Shown piece after piece: positions 25,624 to 34,477 of a stretch of DNA of 59,045 nucleotides (position 1 is its first letter; every line of letters begins with the position of its first letter). The translations under genes and the position numbers were made by a program. Below the pieces are notes generated by a model, which did not search any database, had not been told where the DNA came from, and saw only the letters and a list, made by a program, of their open reading frames with translations. The stretch is from Polaromonas hydrogenivorans (GTDB lineage Bacteria; Pseudomonadota; Gammaproteobacteria; Burkholderiales; Burkholderiaceae_C), in assembly GCF_040105105.1 (NCBI RefSeq), contig NZ_CP157680.1, forward strand, positions 1-59,045, given 5' to 3'.

Positions 25624-26490
25624 TTAATGTTTGCCGGCGCGCCCGATGGCGTCGATGATGCTGCGCGAGAAGTCCTGCAACGTGAACTCTTCCTCTGGCT
25701 GCGCTTTCTTGCCCTTGGGCTTCTTGCCTCGCTGTGCGCTGGGCTTGGGAAGAATCATGCCGCCATCGCGCACCGCCTGGGGCAACCCCGGCAGCAGCTT
25801 GACACCCACCATCGTCTCCAGATCGGACACCGAGACGGTCGAATACTCGCGCGTCTCGTCGTTGGTGACAACATACGCCCCGGCACGCTGCTGCTTCGGG
25901 CTGTAGAGCACTTTCCACAGGTGCGTAGGCACCAGGACACGGCCGACTTGCTTGATGTCGCTGCCGATGAAGGCCGGGCCGGAAACGACGTACAGTTCGC
26001 CCTCTTGAATAGCCAGCTGCCGGGCCGCGCCCTCGATACCGGCCCAGATGCCGGCATTGTTGGCATGCACCTGCGGCACCATGTTGGCCAGGCTGAAACT
26101 CTCGGCTTGCGCCGACCGATTGGCGAAGTCGGCATTGGGCGACATGTGGCCCCGGTCATAGCCCGAGCGCGCATAGTCCTTGAGTTCGGCCCGGTCCTGC
26201 GCCGGCAGGGTGGGCTCGGGATGAAAGGAGTCCTTCCTCGACAACGCTCCGGCCGCCTCGACGTTGGCCCGCGTCAGGTGCTCGGCCGAATACAGCGGCG
26301 TGCGGCTGATGCCCGAATGCAGCACCGCGAAAGCCTCGAAGCAGACCTCCTGCGTGCGCGCCTTGAGCCTGGGGTTGGTGACGGTGGGCGCAACGCCGCC
26401 GGCGAAGTGTTCAGGGCACTGGGTAGCCGCCCAGGTGGGCATCGCCAGGCAGGCCGCCAGGGACAAGGTAAGCGTGAGAAATCGTGACAT
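25624..26490 (-). CDS. DRGH-type secreted endonuclease (copy 3)
   Basis: 288 residues. Signal peptide MSRFLTLTLSLAACLAMPTW, mature start near AATQCPEHF. SGYDRGHMSPNADF carries the catalytic DRGH at about 112-115, followed by SLANMVPQVHANNAGIW. It is highly similar to the product at 15952-16836 throughout, differing mainly in the Lys-rich linker before FTLQDFSRSIIDAIG. The start was chosen at the shared MSR; an upstream ATG at 26514 adds 8 residues. Confidence 0.88.
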   Translation of the reverse strand: MSRFLTLTLSLAACLAMPTWAATQCPEHFAGGVAPTVTNPRLKARTQEVCFEAFAVLHSGISRTPLYSAEHLTRANVEAAGALSRKDSFHPEPTLPAQDRAELKDYARSGYDRGHMSPNADFANRSAQAESFSLANMVPQVHANNAGIWAGIEGAARQLAIQEGELYVVSGPAFIGSDIKQVGRVLVPTHLWKVLYSPKQQRAGAYVVTNDETREYSTVSVSDLETMVGVKLLPGLPQAVRDGGMILPKPSAQRGKKPKGKKAQPEEEFTLQDFSRSIIDAIGRAGKH

Positions 26491-26600
26491 GGGCGAGAGT
26501 ATCTCGCAAGGCATGGCCGTTTAAGGTGAACAGTGGATCAAACTTGGGTGCGTACAAAAACCGAAAAATAAAACGGCACCGACTGCACGGCTCACCAGCA

Positions 26601-26873
26601 ATGAACACCTCTTTAAAACTCCTCGCCCGTTTCGCCTTCATTTCCGGAGTGCTTGCAATCTGTGCTCCTGCCATGGCGCACCGAAGCGGCTGCCATCGGT
26701 GGCACAGTTGTCCATCGGACACGGGCAGTTATGTCTGTGGCGACACCGGGCACAGCAACGAGTGCGGTCGCTCCGAAGGAGCCTCTCCTCCCCGAAAGAA
26801 CGCGCAGCGCTCTGCGCCGAAGAAAAGCAGGCCGCCCCTTGACTCCCAACCAGCGTCCTTGCCGTCAAGATAA
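26601..26873 (+). CDS. Small secreted Cys/His-rich protein
   Basis: 90 residues. Signal peptide MNTSLKLLARFAFISGVLAI ending CAPAMA, then HRSGCHRWHSCPSDTGSYVC, GDTGHSNEC. This Cys/His block is common in small exported proteins, some linked to nucleases; its role is unknown. The start follows CACCAGCA without a clear ribosome site; the longer frame from 26484 is rejected because it destroys the signal peptide. Confidence 0.7.
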   Translation: MNTSLKLLARFAFISGVLAICAPAMAHRSGCHRWHSCPSDTGSYVCGDTGHSNECGRSEGASPPRKNAQRSAPKKSRPPLDSQPASLPSR

Positions 26874-26910
26874 GCCCTCTGCTGACGCATCGGCGCCGCC
26901 ACAAGAGCGC

Positions 26911-27930
26911 CTATCGGGAAAGCGCCGATGGCGCTGGCTCCTGCTTCGGCCCTTCAATGACATTCATCAGCTGATCGTGCCTGTTCGCATACCAGCGTAG
27001 CAGGCACTCCCGGTCCCGGCACGTCGCCTCGCGCCTGCGCCACTCTTCGCTGTTCTGGCGTCGAAAGGCTGCGCCGTCGGAGGCCGCGTTTTTCGCCCGC
27101 GCGTACACCCGGCCCAGTTCGCGGTCGAGCCGGGCAAGCTCGGCGTCAGAACAAATCATCTTCTCGGGCATCGAGCGCGCCTTGGCGCAGTCGAAACTCG
27201 GTCCGGGCGATATTGCCGCGCCCGGCTCGTGCGGCGCTGGTGGAGCCGCTTGTGCGGCCTCATTGCGGCGGGCCTGCGATGGCGGCATCAAGGCTTGGGA
27301 AGGCTTTGAAGTGCCCTCCTGCACCGACCTGACCGGCTGGTCCAGCGCCTTCAGCCCTGCGGCTGCAAACCGTGACTTTTCATGGGCTTGGCCGTACCTG
27401 GCCAAGTACGTGCGCAGGCTGTCCGCGTATAGGCGTTCGGCACGCCTGCGCAGCTCGGCGCGGCTGGCTCTGGCAGAGCCGTCCTCCAGGGCGAGCCCCG
27501 CATAAAGCCAGCCCAGCTGGTACTTCGCGTCGGCGGACTCGACGGAGTCCATCCCCTTGAGCTTGTCCGCCACCCGGCATGACATCAGGAACGCCACTTC
27601 GGCGTCGCGCGGCCGGCCTGCCGCAGCCGCTTCCTTGCCCAGGACAATGAACGAGGCGATATGGCTCGCGGTCATGCCGGACAAGTCGGCCTGCAGGGTA
27701 AATTTCCCGTCCTTCCTGCCGGCGACTGTCGCTGCCGGCTGCAAGGGACAGGCGGCTCGCTGCACGGGCGTCAGTGCTGCGCTCCGCGGCGCAGCCGTTG
27801 CCTTCAGTTGATCGGAAAGAGGCGATGAGGCAGCATGACCCAGCATCAGCAGCCATGCGCCCGCGACGGCTGCCGCCCCGCGCCCAAGTGCGGATGCAAA
27901 GATGACCCCTTGACGCTTGATGATGACCAT
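26911..27930 (-). CDS. Secreted protein with C-terminal LprI-like domain
   Basis: 339 residues. N-terminal hydrophobic signal (VIIKRQGVIFASALGRGAAA, AWLLMLGHAAS). Residues about 50-200 are helical and Ala-rich. The end (PSFDCAKARSMPEKMICSDA, LARLDRELGRVYARA, CRDRECLLRWYANRHDQL) is a DUF1311/LprI-type domain with four cysteines, found in lysozyme-inhibitor lipoproteins and exported effectors. The start was chosen at MVIIKRQ; the longer frame has no signal-like start. Divergent from the Cho-type gene. Confidence 0.75.
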   Translation of the reverse strand: MVIIKRQGVIFASALGRGAAAVAGAWLLMLGHAASSPLSDQLKATAAPRSAALTPVQRAACPLQPAATVAGRKDGKFTLQADLSGMTASHIASFIVLGKEAAAAGRPRDAEVAFLMSCRVADKLKGMDSVESADAKYQLGWLYAGLALEDGSARASRAELRRRAERLYADSLRTYLARYGQAHEKSRFAAAGLKALDQPVRSVQEGTSKPSQALMPPSQARRNEAAQAAPPAPHEPGAAISPGPSFDCAKARSMPEKMICSDAELARLDRELGRVYARAKNAASDGAAFRRQNSEEWRRREATCRDRECLLRWYANRHDQLMNVIEGPKQEPAPSALSR

Positions 27931-28036
27931 GCCGATACCATAGCACCGCACTTGACAAGCGCGACATTGAGATTTCACTCAGTGATGACCGAGGGCGCGA
28001 TCACTGCCCGCATCAAACCGTACCCGAGCCTGAGCC

Positions 28037-28894
28037 ATGCACCTTCCCGCCAAGCGTCACCCCGAGTTCGAGCCCGCCCGGCCTTATGAATATCCAGCCC
28101 ACCTGCGCGAAGCCATCGCTGACATGCCTTGCGCGCCAGGGGTGTACATCTTCCATGGCGCAGAAGGCAGCGGGCCGCTCTATATTGGCAAGAGCGTCAA
28201 CCTGCGCAGCCGGGTGCTGGCGCACCTGCGCAATTCCGGCGAAGCGCGCCTGCTGCGCCAGACGCACCGCATCAGCCACATCCGCACCGCCGGCGAGATC
28301 GGCGCGCTGCTGCTCGAAGCGCGCCTGATCAAGCTTGAGCAACCCTTGCTGAACCAGAAGCTGCGCCGCAGCCGCCAGCTGTGCTCCTTTCGCATCCATG
28401 ACGGGCGCCCCGAGGTGGTTTATTCCAAAGACATCAACTTCGCCACCGAGCCGTGCCTCTATGGCCTGTTCAGCAGCCGGTATGCCGCCCTGGAGGCGCT
28501 GCACGGCCTGGCCGACCGGCAGCGGCTGTGCTACGGCGCGCTCGGGCTGGAAAAGCTCGCCCCGGGCCGGGCGTGCTTTCGCGCCATGCTGCACCAGTGC
28601 GCCGGCGTCTGCCGGGGCGAGGAAAGCCAGGAAGCCCACCACAGCCGCCTCCTGAGCAGCCTGGACGCCTTGCGCGTGACCTGCTGGCCCTACCTTGGCG
28701 CCATCGCCCTGGTCGAGCGCGATGGTGAAGACCGCCAACTTCACGTCATCTGCAACTGGCATTACCTGGGCAGCGTCGGCAGCGAGGCCCAGGCCCGCCA
28801 GCTCGACGTGGTGGCTGCCGGCTTTGATGCCGACGGCTACAAAATCCTGTGCAAGCCGGTCATCAGCGGTCAGGCCGAGATCATCCTGTTGTGA
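28037..28894 (+). CDS. cho: Cho-type endonuclease (UvrC N-terminal homologue)
   Basis: 285 residues. GIY-YIG nuclease domain: MPCAPGVYIFHGA...GPLYIGKSVNLRSR at about 30-58, then RLLRQTHRISHIRT and EARLIKLEQPLLNQKLRR. The second half resembles Cho of E. coli (about 295 residues). It cuts 3' of bulky lesions in the nucleotide excision repair pathway with UvrAB. I see no LexA box in the 106-bp gap upstream. Confidence 0.9.
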   Translation: MHLPAKRHPEFEPARPYEYPAHLREAIADMPCAPGVYIFHGAEGSGPLYIGKSVNLRSRVLAHLRNSGEARLLRQTHRISHIRTAGEIGALLLEARLIKLEQPLLNQKLRRSRQLCSFRIHDGRPEVVYSKDINFATEPCLYGLFSSRYAALEALHGLADRQRLCYGALGLEKLAPGRACFRAMLHQCAGVCRGEESQEAHHSRLLSSLDALRVTCWPYLGAIALVERDGEDRQLHVICNWHYLGSVGSEAQARQLDVVAAGFDADGYKILCKPVISGQAEIILL

Positions 28895-28995
28895 AGCTGG
28901 TGAACGAGTCAGCTCCTCAATTGTTCTAACCCCTGTTGGGGCAGAACAGGCCGTGCTTATTCGGTTGTCACAGACACCCCAACTACGGGCGTTAT

Positions 28996-29021
28996 GTCAA
29001 GAATACGACCGTTTTCTTGAC
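28996..29021. terminator. Inverted repeat after cho
   Basis: GTCAAGAA-10 nt-TTCTTGAC perfect 8-bp stem. It is followed by GAAAT rather than a T run, so its function as a terminator is uncertain. Confidence 0.35.
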
Positions 29022-29580
29022 GAAATCTAATGCCTAATCATGCTCCGCGAATGACTCCAGAAGACTGAAGGCAGCCATTCTGGCAAGTTTAGTTGTAGAG
29101 ACTTGCATTCCAAAAGCGCCAGGCCTGCAATCAGCGCGTTTTGCGGCCAGGATTAACTGCATCTATCGACCCCCTCGGGCCAGAATTAAGTGCAACTGAG
29201 CCTGCATTTGACGGCGCGGGCCTGCATTGCATCGCCGCCGGCCAGCATTAATTGCAACTGACCGGGCCTGCACCGTCCAGCAAACCTTCAGTTTCTGGAC
29301 GGATTGCCATCATGCTGTGCATGCAAGGCGTCTAGGCCAGCCGCACCGAGTAGGCCATGGCGTGCTACTCACTGCCATTGGGCCGGTTGCGGTGGAAAGT
29401 TGCCTCCTATATCTGATCGCATCGCTTACAATTCGCCTACCCCAGCCAGCCTGGGGCGGGCGTAGCACCCCATCCTGCCAACAGGCAGGCTAAAAATGGA
29501 CACGATGTTTCCAGCTGAGTTTGCTACCGGTCTCATGCCTGTAGTTTTTCCAGCGACCCCCTTTTTCTAAAGGAAACATC

Positions 29581-30459
29581 ATGTCCCGTCCCTCCCAAGA
29601 TGCTCGGCAATACGCCTATGACCGTTTGCATGCGTGCATCCGTCACTATCCTAATCAACGCAAATTGTTGAAGTACGTCGATCACAAGCCTATTTCTCCT
29701 TCAGTCTTCGACATCACTAATCCTGAACATGTCTGCGATGCGGCATATTTCGGCATCCCCTTGCTCCCTTACGACGAAAAGTCGTTCAAGGCGTCTGTGG
29801 CCCCTGGTGGCGCTTTCACTCGCATCGTTGATGCGCGCATTCGAGATGTCGAGGTGCGGATTCAGAAAATCAACAGCGTAGGCTTGTTTATGGGCTTCCA
29901 GATTAAGTACGACCGCAAGAAGCCCTTGCCCATGCAAAGCCTTGAGCTGATGCGGCCAATGCTCGGGGATTTCATTGACCTTGTGCCGCAGTTTGAAAAA
30001 GATCGTGAATACGTCAACAGCGGGCATGCGGCAAGGCTTGACCACTTTGCTCATGAGTACCGTCAGCCCAACTTAGGAGCCATGCTTGCCTTTTTCCGTA
30101 GACTGGATGAAGTTGCCGGGAAACGGGGGTATGGCTCTTTTGCGCATCTTTGTGTGCCTACGAGGTTTATGGATTACTTGACCAATGCTCATGCTGAAAA
30201 TGCCGGCATGCAGGAAGCCCTGGAAAAAATGCAAGTCAAGCGCGATCAGCTCAAGAAAGAGTCGCCTTACATCATCGAAATGTTCCTCAAAAGCCACGCA
30301 CGCAGCGACTTGCCTTACTGTGTGGACATGCGCGACGAGGAGCTTTTCATCGAAATGCGGTACGCAAGTTATTCCGTTGAGGAATACATCAAATCGGAAT
30401 TCATTAGCAATGATGATACCGGTCGTCTCTTGGCGTCCATGACGGACTTCATGTCTTAA
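29581..30459 (+). CDS. Unknown passenger protein of the mobile cassette
   Basis: 292 residues, strong ribosome site AAAGGAAACATC. Starts MSRPSQDARQYAYDRLHACI. No family recognised. Charged and helical in the C-terminal half (EALEKMQVKRDQLKKESPYI) with a largely acidic end. No signal or membrane segment. It is followed 17 bp later by the DnaJ-like miniprotein, and the two form an operon. Cargo status suggests a selectable or defensive role (inference). Confidence 0.7.
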   Translation: MSRPSQDARQYAYDRLHACIRHYPNQRKLLKYVDHKPISPSVFDITNPEHVCDAAYFGIPLLPYDEKSFKASVAPGGAFTRIVDARIRDVEVRIQKINSVGLFMGFQIKYDRKKPLPMQSLELMRPMLGDFIDLVPQFEKDREYVNSGHAARLDHFAHEYRQPNLGAMLAFFRRLDEVAGKRGYGSFAHLCVPTRFMDYLTNAHAENAGMQEALEKMQVKRDQLKKESPYIIEMFLKSHARSDLPYCVDMRDEELFIEMRYASYSVEEYIKSEFISNDDTGRLLASMTDFMS

Positions 30460-30476
30460 GAAAGGAGGGTTTAACC

Positions 30477-30746
30477 ATGCGTGATATGCACTCTTCGCAC
30501 ACCATTACCTGCCCTCTTTGCCATGGCCGTGGCTCAGATGTTGAAGTCGCCTGTGGCGATTGTGGCGGCACGGGCTACGACCCCAACGAAGACAACCCTT
30601 TCGCCCAATGCCACACGTGCTTTGGCGAGGGCACTGTGATCCTTGACGACTGTTCCAGGTGCGACGGTGATGGCGTCATTACGATCGACGACCCTGACGC
30701 GCCGGAAGGTGATCCAGAGGAAGACGCTGACGAAGCGTCCCCTTAA
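30477..30746 (+). CDS. DnaJ-like zinc-finger miniprotein
   Basis: 89 residues. Four CxxC elements in the DnaJ central-domain style: CPLCHGRGS, CGDCGGTG, CHTCFGEG and CSRCDGDG, which would bind two zinc ions. No J-domain and no substrate-binding domain; the tail is very acidic (DDPDAPEGDPEEDADE). AGGAGGG precedes the ATG closely. It probably acts as an adaptor or chaperone for the 292-residue protein (inference). Confidence 0.8.
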   Translation: MRDMHSSHTITCPLCHGRGSDVEVACGDCGGTGYDPNEDNPFAQCHTCFGEGTVILDDCSRCDGDGVITIDDPDAPEGDPEEDADEASP

Positions 30747-30786
30747 CACTTCCCTGCGGTAAGGGGGCACCTCAGGAAAATGAACA

Positions 30787-30808
30787 ACCACCAGCTGAAG
30801 CTGGTGGT
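30787..30808. terminator. Strong hairpin after the passenger operon
   Basis: ACCACCAGCT-GA-AGCTGGTGGT, a perfect 10-bp stem 40 bp after the stop. No T run follows, so it may stabilise the mRNA end rather than terminate intrinsically. Confidence 0.45.
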
Positions 30809-31233
30809 CCGCGTGAGGCTTAGGTGATCGGGGCGCGTCAGTGGGGCTTACGGCATGAATCGTCCAACTGGGGGCGTTGAAATTTATTGCAGGCGGACGT
30901 TGATAAATGGAAAGCATTTTTGGACACTCAAAAAGCTGACATTTCGGCATCAACCCGCTCCGGGCAACCCGTCCAAAAACTGAAGGTTTGCTGGACGCGG
31001 GCAGCCCGGTCAATTGCAGTTAATCCTGGCCGGCGGCGATGCAATGCAGGCCTACGCCGTCCAATGCCGGCTCAGTTGCAGTTAATTCTGGCGCGAGGGG
31101 GTCGATAGACGCAGTTAATCCTGGCCCAAAAATCCGCTGAATGCAGGCCCGACGCTTTTCAAATGCAAGTCTCTACAGGTAGCCTTGCCAGCTTTTTGCT
31201 GGAGCCAGCTTGCCCGATACCCGAAGGATCACT

Positions 31234-32736
31234 ATGCGCAAAATCAAGGACGTCCTGCGTCTCAAACTCGAAGCCCATCTGTCGCATGAGCGCATCGCCG
31301 CAGCGCTGGGCGTTTCCAAAGGCGTCGTTGCCAAATACGTCGCCCTGGCCAGTGCTGCAAAGCTGGACTGGAGCCAGATTCAGCTGCTCGACGAGGCGGC
31401 CCTGCACAGCCGCCTGGCGAGCACACCCCAGCGAGCCAGCGCCTTTGTGCGGCCCGACTTCGCTCACATGCACCAGGAACTCCGGCGCAAAGGCATGACG
31501 CTGATGCTGCTGTGGCACGAGCACGTCGGCCAGCACCCGGGAGAGACCACCCACAGCTACTCGCAGTTCTGTGAGAACTACCGGCGCTTTGCCAAAAGCC
31601 TCAAGCGCTCGATGCGCCAGATCCACCGCGCCGGCGAGAAGCTGTTCATCGACTACGCAGGACCTACTGTGGCCCTGTCGGACGGCAGTCGCGCCCACAT
31701 CTTCGTTGGCGCCCTGGGCGCGTCGAGCTACACCTTCGCCTACGCCACGGCGCGCGAGACCACGGCCGACTGGCTCGGGGCGACGGCGCAGGCCCTGCGT
31801 TTCTTCGGCGGAGTGCCGCTGCTGATCGTGCCGGACAATGCCCGGGCGTTGATTGCCAACCCCGACCGCTACGAGCCCAGGGCGAACGACACGGTGCATG
31901 ACTTTGCGCGCCACTACGGCACCTCGGTGCTGCCGGCACGCCCCTACCACCCGCAGGACAAGGGCAAGGTCGAGTCTGCCGTGCAGGTGGTCGAGCGCTG
32001 GATCCTGATGCGCCTGCGCCACCAGCAGTTTCAGAGCGTCGATGACGTCAACGAGGCCATCGGCCCGCTCTTGGCCCAGCTCAACGCCAAGCCGTTTCAA
32101 AAGCTGCCCGGATGCCGCGCCAGTGCGTTTGCCGAACTCGACGCACCGGCCCTGCAGCCTTTGCCGCTGCAGACCTGGGAGTTGGCGGTCTACAAGACCG
32201 TGCGCGTTCACATTGACCAGCATGTCGAGTTCGAAGGCCACCGCTACAGCGTTCCCCACTTCCTGGTCGGTCTTTCCCTGGAAGCGCGGATCACAGCGCG
32301 CGCGGTGGAGATTCTTCATCGCGGCGAGCGTGTGGCCTGTCACCTGCGCTGCGCGCACAAGGGCGCTTTCACCACAGTGCCCGAGCACCTGTCAGCGGCC
32401 CACCGGGCGCACCTGGCGTGGACGCCCGAGCGGCTGATTCACTGGGGCACGAGCATCGGCGTGGCGACCGGGCGCACCGTCGCGCGATTGCTCGAAGAGC
32501 GCCAGCATCCCGAACACGGCTACCGCGCTTGTCTAGCCTTGCTCTCGCTGGCCAGGCGCTACGGCAAGCCACGCCTGGAGGCGGCCTGTTTGATCGCGCT
32601 GGAGTTGGGCACCACCAGGAGCGCCCATGTGCGCGACATCCTGGCCAATGGACGTGATCTGGTCGCGCCCGTCACCACGCCGCAGTGGACCAGTCCGGCG
32701 CACGCGCATGTGCGCGGGCCGGGCTATTACCAGTGA
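31234..32736 (+). CDS. istA: IstA transposase, IS21 family
   Basis: 500 residues. N-terminal HTH (KIKDVLRLKLEAHLSHERIA, ALGVSKGVVAKYV), then the rve DDE core: LFIDYAGPT, LIVPDNARALI and HPQDKGKVESAVQVVERWI. A C-terminal HxxxV DNA-contact domain follows. GAAGGA supports the ATG at 31234 over an upstream start at 31210. The reading frame is intact, so it could act in trans. Confidence 0.95.
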   Translation: MRKIKDVLRLKLEAHLSHERIAAALGVSKGVVAKYVALASAAKLDWSQIQLLDEAALHSRLASTPQRASAFVRPDFAHMHQELRRKGMTLMLLWHEHVGQHPGETTHSYSQFCENYRRFAKSLKRSMRQIHRAGEKLFIDYAGPTVALSDGSRAHIFVGALGASSYTFAYATARETTADWLGATAQALRFFGGVPLLIVPDNARALIANPDRYEPRANDTVHDFARHYGTSVLPARPYHPQDKGKVESAVQVVERWILMRLRHQQFQSVDDVNEAIGPLLAQLNAKPFQKLPGCRASAFAELDAPALQPLPLQTWELAVYKTVRVHIDQHVEFEGHRYSVPHFLVGLSLEARITARAVEILHRGERVACHLRCAHKGAFTTVPEHLSAAHRAHLAWTPERLIHWGTSIGVATGRTVARLLEERQHPEHGYRACLALLSLARRYGKPRLEAACLIALELGTTRSAHVRDILANGRDLVAPVTTPQWTSPAHAHVRGPGYYQ

Positions 32737-32798
32737 CGCCGGCCATGCCCGCAACCACATCCAGCACAGCGCAAAACGGCAAAACAAAAGGAAACCCC

Positions 32799-33585
32799 AT
32801 GATGATGAACACGACCCTGGAGCAGCTTCGCGGCTTGAAGCTCAACGGCATGGCCGCAGGCTTGCAAGAGCAACTCACCCCAGGCGGGCATGACGGCCAT
32901 GAGCTTTGAAGAACGCCTGGCCTTGCTGGTGGACCGCGAGGTCTACTTTCGCAACGACAAGCGGCAAACGCGCCTGCTCAAGGAGGCTCGCCTGAAGTAC
33001 CCGCAGGCCTGCATCGAGGATCTGGACACGCGCCCCGGGCGGGGTCTGGAGCGCACGGCGGTCATGAGTCTGGCGCTGGGCGACTGGATTGACAGCGGCC
33101 ACAGCGTGCTGGTCACCGGCCCGACAGGCGCGGGCAAGTCCTGGCTGGCCTGCGCCCTGGCGCAGTACGCCTATCGGCGCGGCCACTCGGCGCTGTATCA
33201 GCGGGTCCCCCGGCTTGGAGAAGAACTGCGCATCCGCCACGGCAACGGCACGTTTGGAAAGTGGCTGCTGCAACTGGCCAAAACCGATGTGCTGCTCCTT
33301 GACGACTGGGGCATGACCGGCCTGGACAGTCAGACCCGGGCCGATCTGCTGGAAATCATTGACGACCGGGCCGCCAGCAAAGCGACCATCATCACCAGCC
33401 AGCTACCCATTGAACACTGGCATGCCTGGGTGGGAGATGCCACCATTGCCGATGCCATCCTGGACCGCGTGATGCAGCGAAACCACCGTTTCACCCTGAC
33501 GGGCGAGTCTCTTCGTCAAAGGCCAAAAAACCAGCAAAAAGCAGATCAATCCGGACCCATCGTGACCGGTACCCCTACAATTTAA
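32799..33585 (+). pseudogene. istB: istB helper ATPase with a frameshift
   Basis: The N-terminus (MMMNTTLEQLRGLKLNGMAA, GLQEQLT) is in one frame and the rest (MSFEERLALLVDREVYFRND, Walker A GPTGAGKSWLACAL, Walker B VLLLDDWGM) is in another. One extra C in the CCCC run at about 32877-32880 explains the break: with CCC the frame would join. The downstream part could restart at 32890 or 32899 and make a nearly complete AAA ATPase. Either a real mutation or a sequencing error. Confidence 0.85.
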
Positions 33586-33658
33586 GCGCGCAACACTTCA
33601 CGCTGCGCGACCGGTCACGATCAACCGGAATCAGCGGTCACGAGCGCCGGAATACGCA

Positions 33659-33691
33659 ATTGACTTGCCAGAATTCGGAATTTAAAGCATG
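33659..33691 (+). repeat. Truncated Tn3-like end next to the IS21 right end
   Basis: GAATTCGGAATTTAAAGCAT followed by GTGAGCG is the inner part of the same repeat found whole at 8225-8263. The outer tip was replaced by the IS21 element. The last codons of the minus-strand gene at 33682 lie inside it. Confidence 0.5.
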
Positions 33692-34467
33692 TGAGCGAAC
33701 CTAGCGGGACGCGGCAGATGCTCACCTAGTGCTATAAATTCTTGGCCTATACCGTTACCGTTTGGCTTGCAGGTGAACCGACCGACGCCTATGGTAAAAA
33801 CTATTTCTCTTGGAAACATGTCAATCAACTCCAGAATCATTTCGTGCTTGTTTGGCATAGCGCCGGCGATGGAATGGTAAAACTCGTTAGCTAGCCTTTC
33901 TGTAGGTCTACTATCGTAGTCTCTAATGATTGCGGCACATGCCTGGATCAACTCCGTTTGCTTTGGCAGTGCGATGCGTATCGTCCGCCAGTGGTGTGCA
34001 ATGGAAACCTGCTCAGTTCTAACTTTCTCAATCTGCTGGCGATAATGCTCCGCCCACCAAGCCTCAGCTTCTGGAAATAGGCTGATTTCTTCGGGAATGA
34101 TGAACAGATGCTCCAGTTCATTTTCGAGGAAATAACTCTCTGTCATATACGCTTCTTCGATATTCGTGCGAGGGAATATTTTAGGTACGCCTTCGAGAAT
34201 ATTTCGGCGCAAATGGATAAGCTCATGACTGATCATGTGGGCGGCGAGTTTTATGCCTGGTGCGACCCAGAGAGTAATAGCTTGTTCGTCGCAATTTATG
34301 TCAAGCACCGCTAATGCCCTAGAAAATCCAGGTGCAGACCCGGCAAACAACTCGTCCATATCCTGAATTTTCAAGGAGATACCAGTTTTCTCTTCTACCA
34401 AATACGGAACTTTCAGTAGTTGTTCTGGGATCTGGCTCAGAAGTGCCTTATCAAAATAGTTCAACAT
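33682..34467 (-). CDS. Putative zinc metallopeptidase (HELIH motif)
   Basis: 261 residues starting MLNYFDKALLSQIPEQLLKV. ISHELIHLRRNILEG at about 105-119 contains HExxH, as in ImmA/IrrE-type and other zincin folds; LENELEHLFI may supply a third ligand. I recognise no named family. Low GC compared with the rest. AAAGGG precedes the ATG. The C-terminal codons (FAHML) come from a transposon end, so the native tail is probably lost. A truncated gene lies just upstream on the same strand. Confidence 0.6.
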   Translation of the reverse strand: MLNYFDKALLSQIPEQLLKVPYLVEEKTGISLKIQDMDELFAGSAPGFSRALAVLDINCDEQAITLWVAPGIKLAAHMISHELIHLRRNILEGVPKIFPRTNIEEAYMTESYFLENELEHLFIIPEEISLFPEAEAWWAEHYRQQIEKVRTEQVSIAHHWRTIRIALPKQTELIQACAAIIRDYDSRPTERLANEFYHSIAGAMPNKHEMILELIDMFPREIVFTIGVGRFTCKPNGNGIGQEFIALGEHLPRPARFAHML

Positions 34468-34477
34468 GCTTGACCCT

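Larger units (their letters stand above)
29094..31177. mobile_element. 2.1-kb mobile cassette with long repeated ends and no transposase
   Basis: Both ends start TGTAGAGACTTGCATT and extend inward as imperfect inverted repeats of roughly 215 bp (to about 29310 and from about 30961). Each holds about seven 20-24 bp units ending in GGCC with alternating TGCATT and AGGATTAACTGC cores. TG...CA tips plus subterminal arrays are typical of transposases of the IS21/Tn7/Tn5053 type. Inside are only two passenger genes, so it would move in trans. No clear target duplication. Confidence 0.7.
31178..33658 (+). mobile_element. Left-truncated IS21-family element
   Basis: Contains istA and istB in the usual order. 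The right end (GGTCACGATCAACCGGAATC, then CGGTCACGAGCGCCGGAATACGCA ending at 33658) has the repeated CGGTCACGA motif of one IS21 subgroup. The left side abuts the TGTAGAG cassette at 31177 only 56 bp before istA, and no matching left end is present, so it was cut off. istB is frameshifted. Probably immobile. Confidence 0.85.

Noticed and set aside
25591..26487. 298-codon plus-strand frame opposite the third DRGH nuclease
   Set aside because: The minus frame has a signal peptide, the DRGH motif and a conserved paralogue; the plus frame has nothing recognisable.
26484..26600. 39-codon upstream extension of the small Cys/His-rich secreted protein
   Set aside because: It would bury the signal peptide; the ATG at 26601 gives a normal exported protein.
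30762..30784. Tn3-type end (GGGGGCACCTCAGGAAAATG) inside the mobile cassette
   Set aside because: Only the outer half matches, no inner half or partner end is present, and it lies just after a stop codon; chance similarity is likely.
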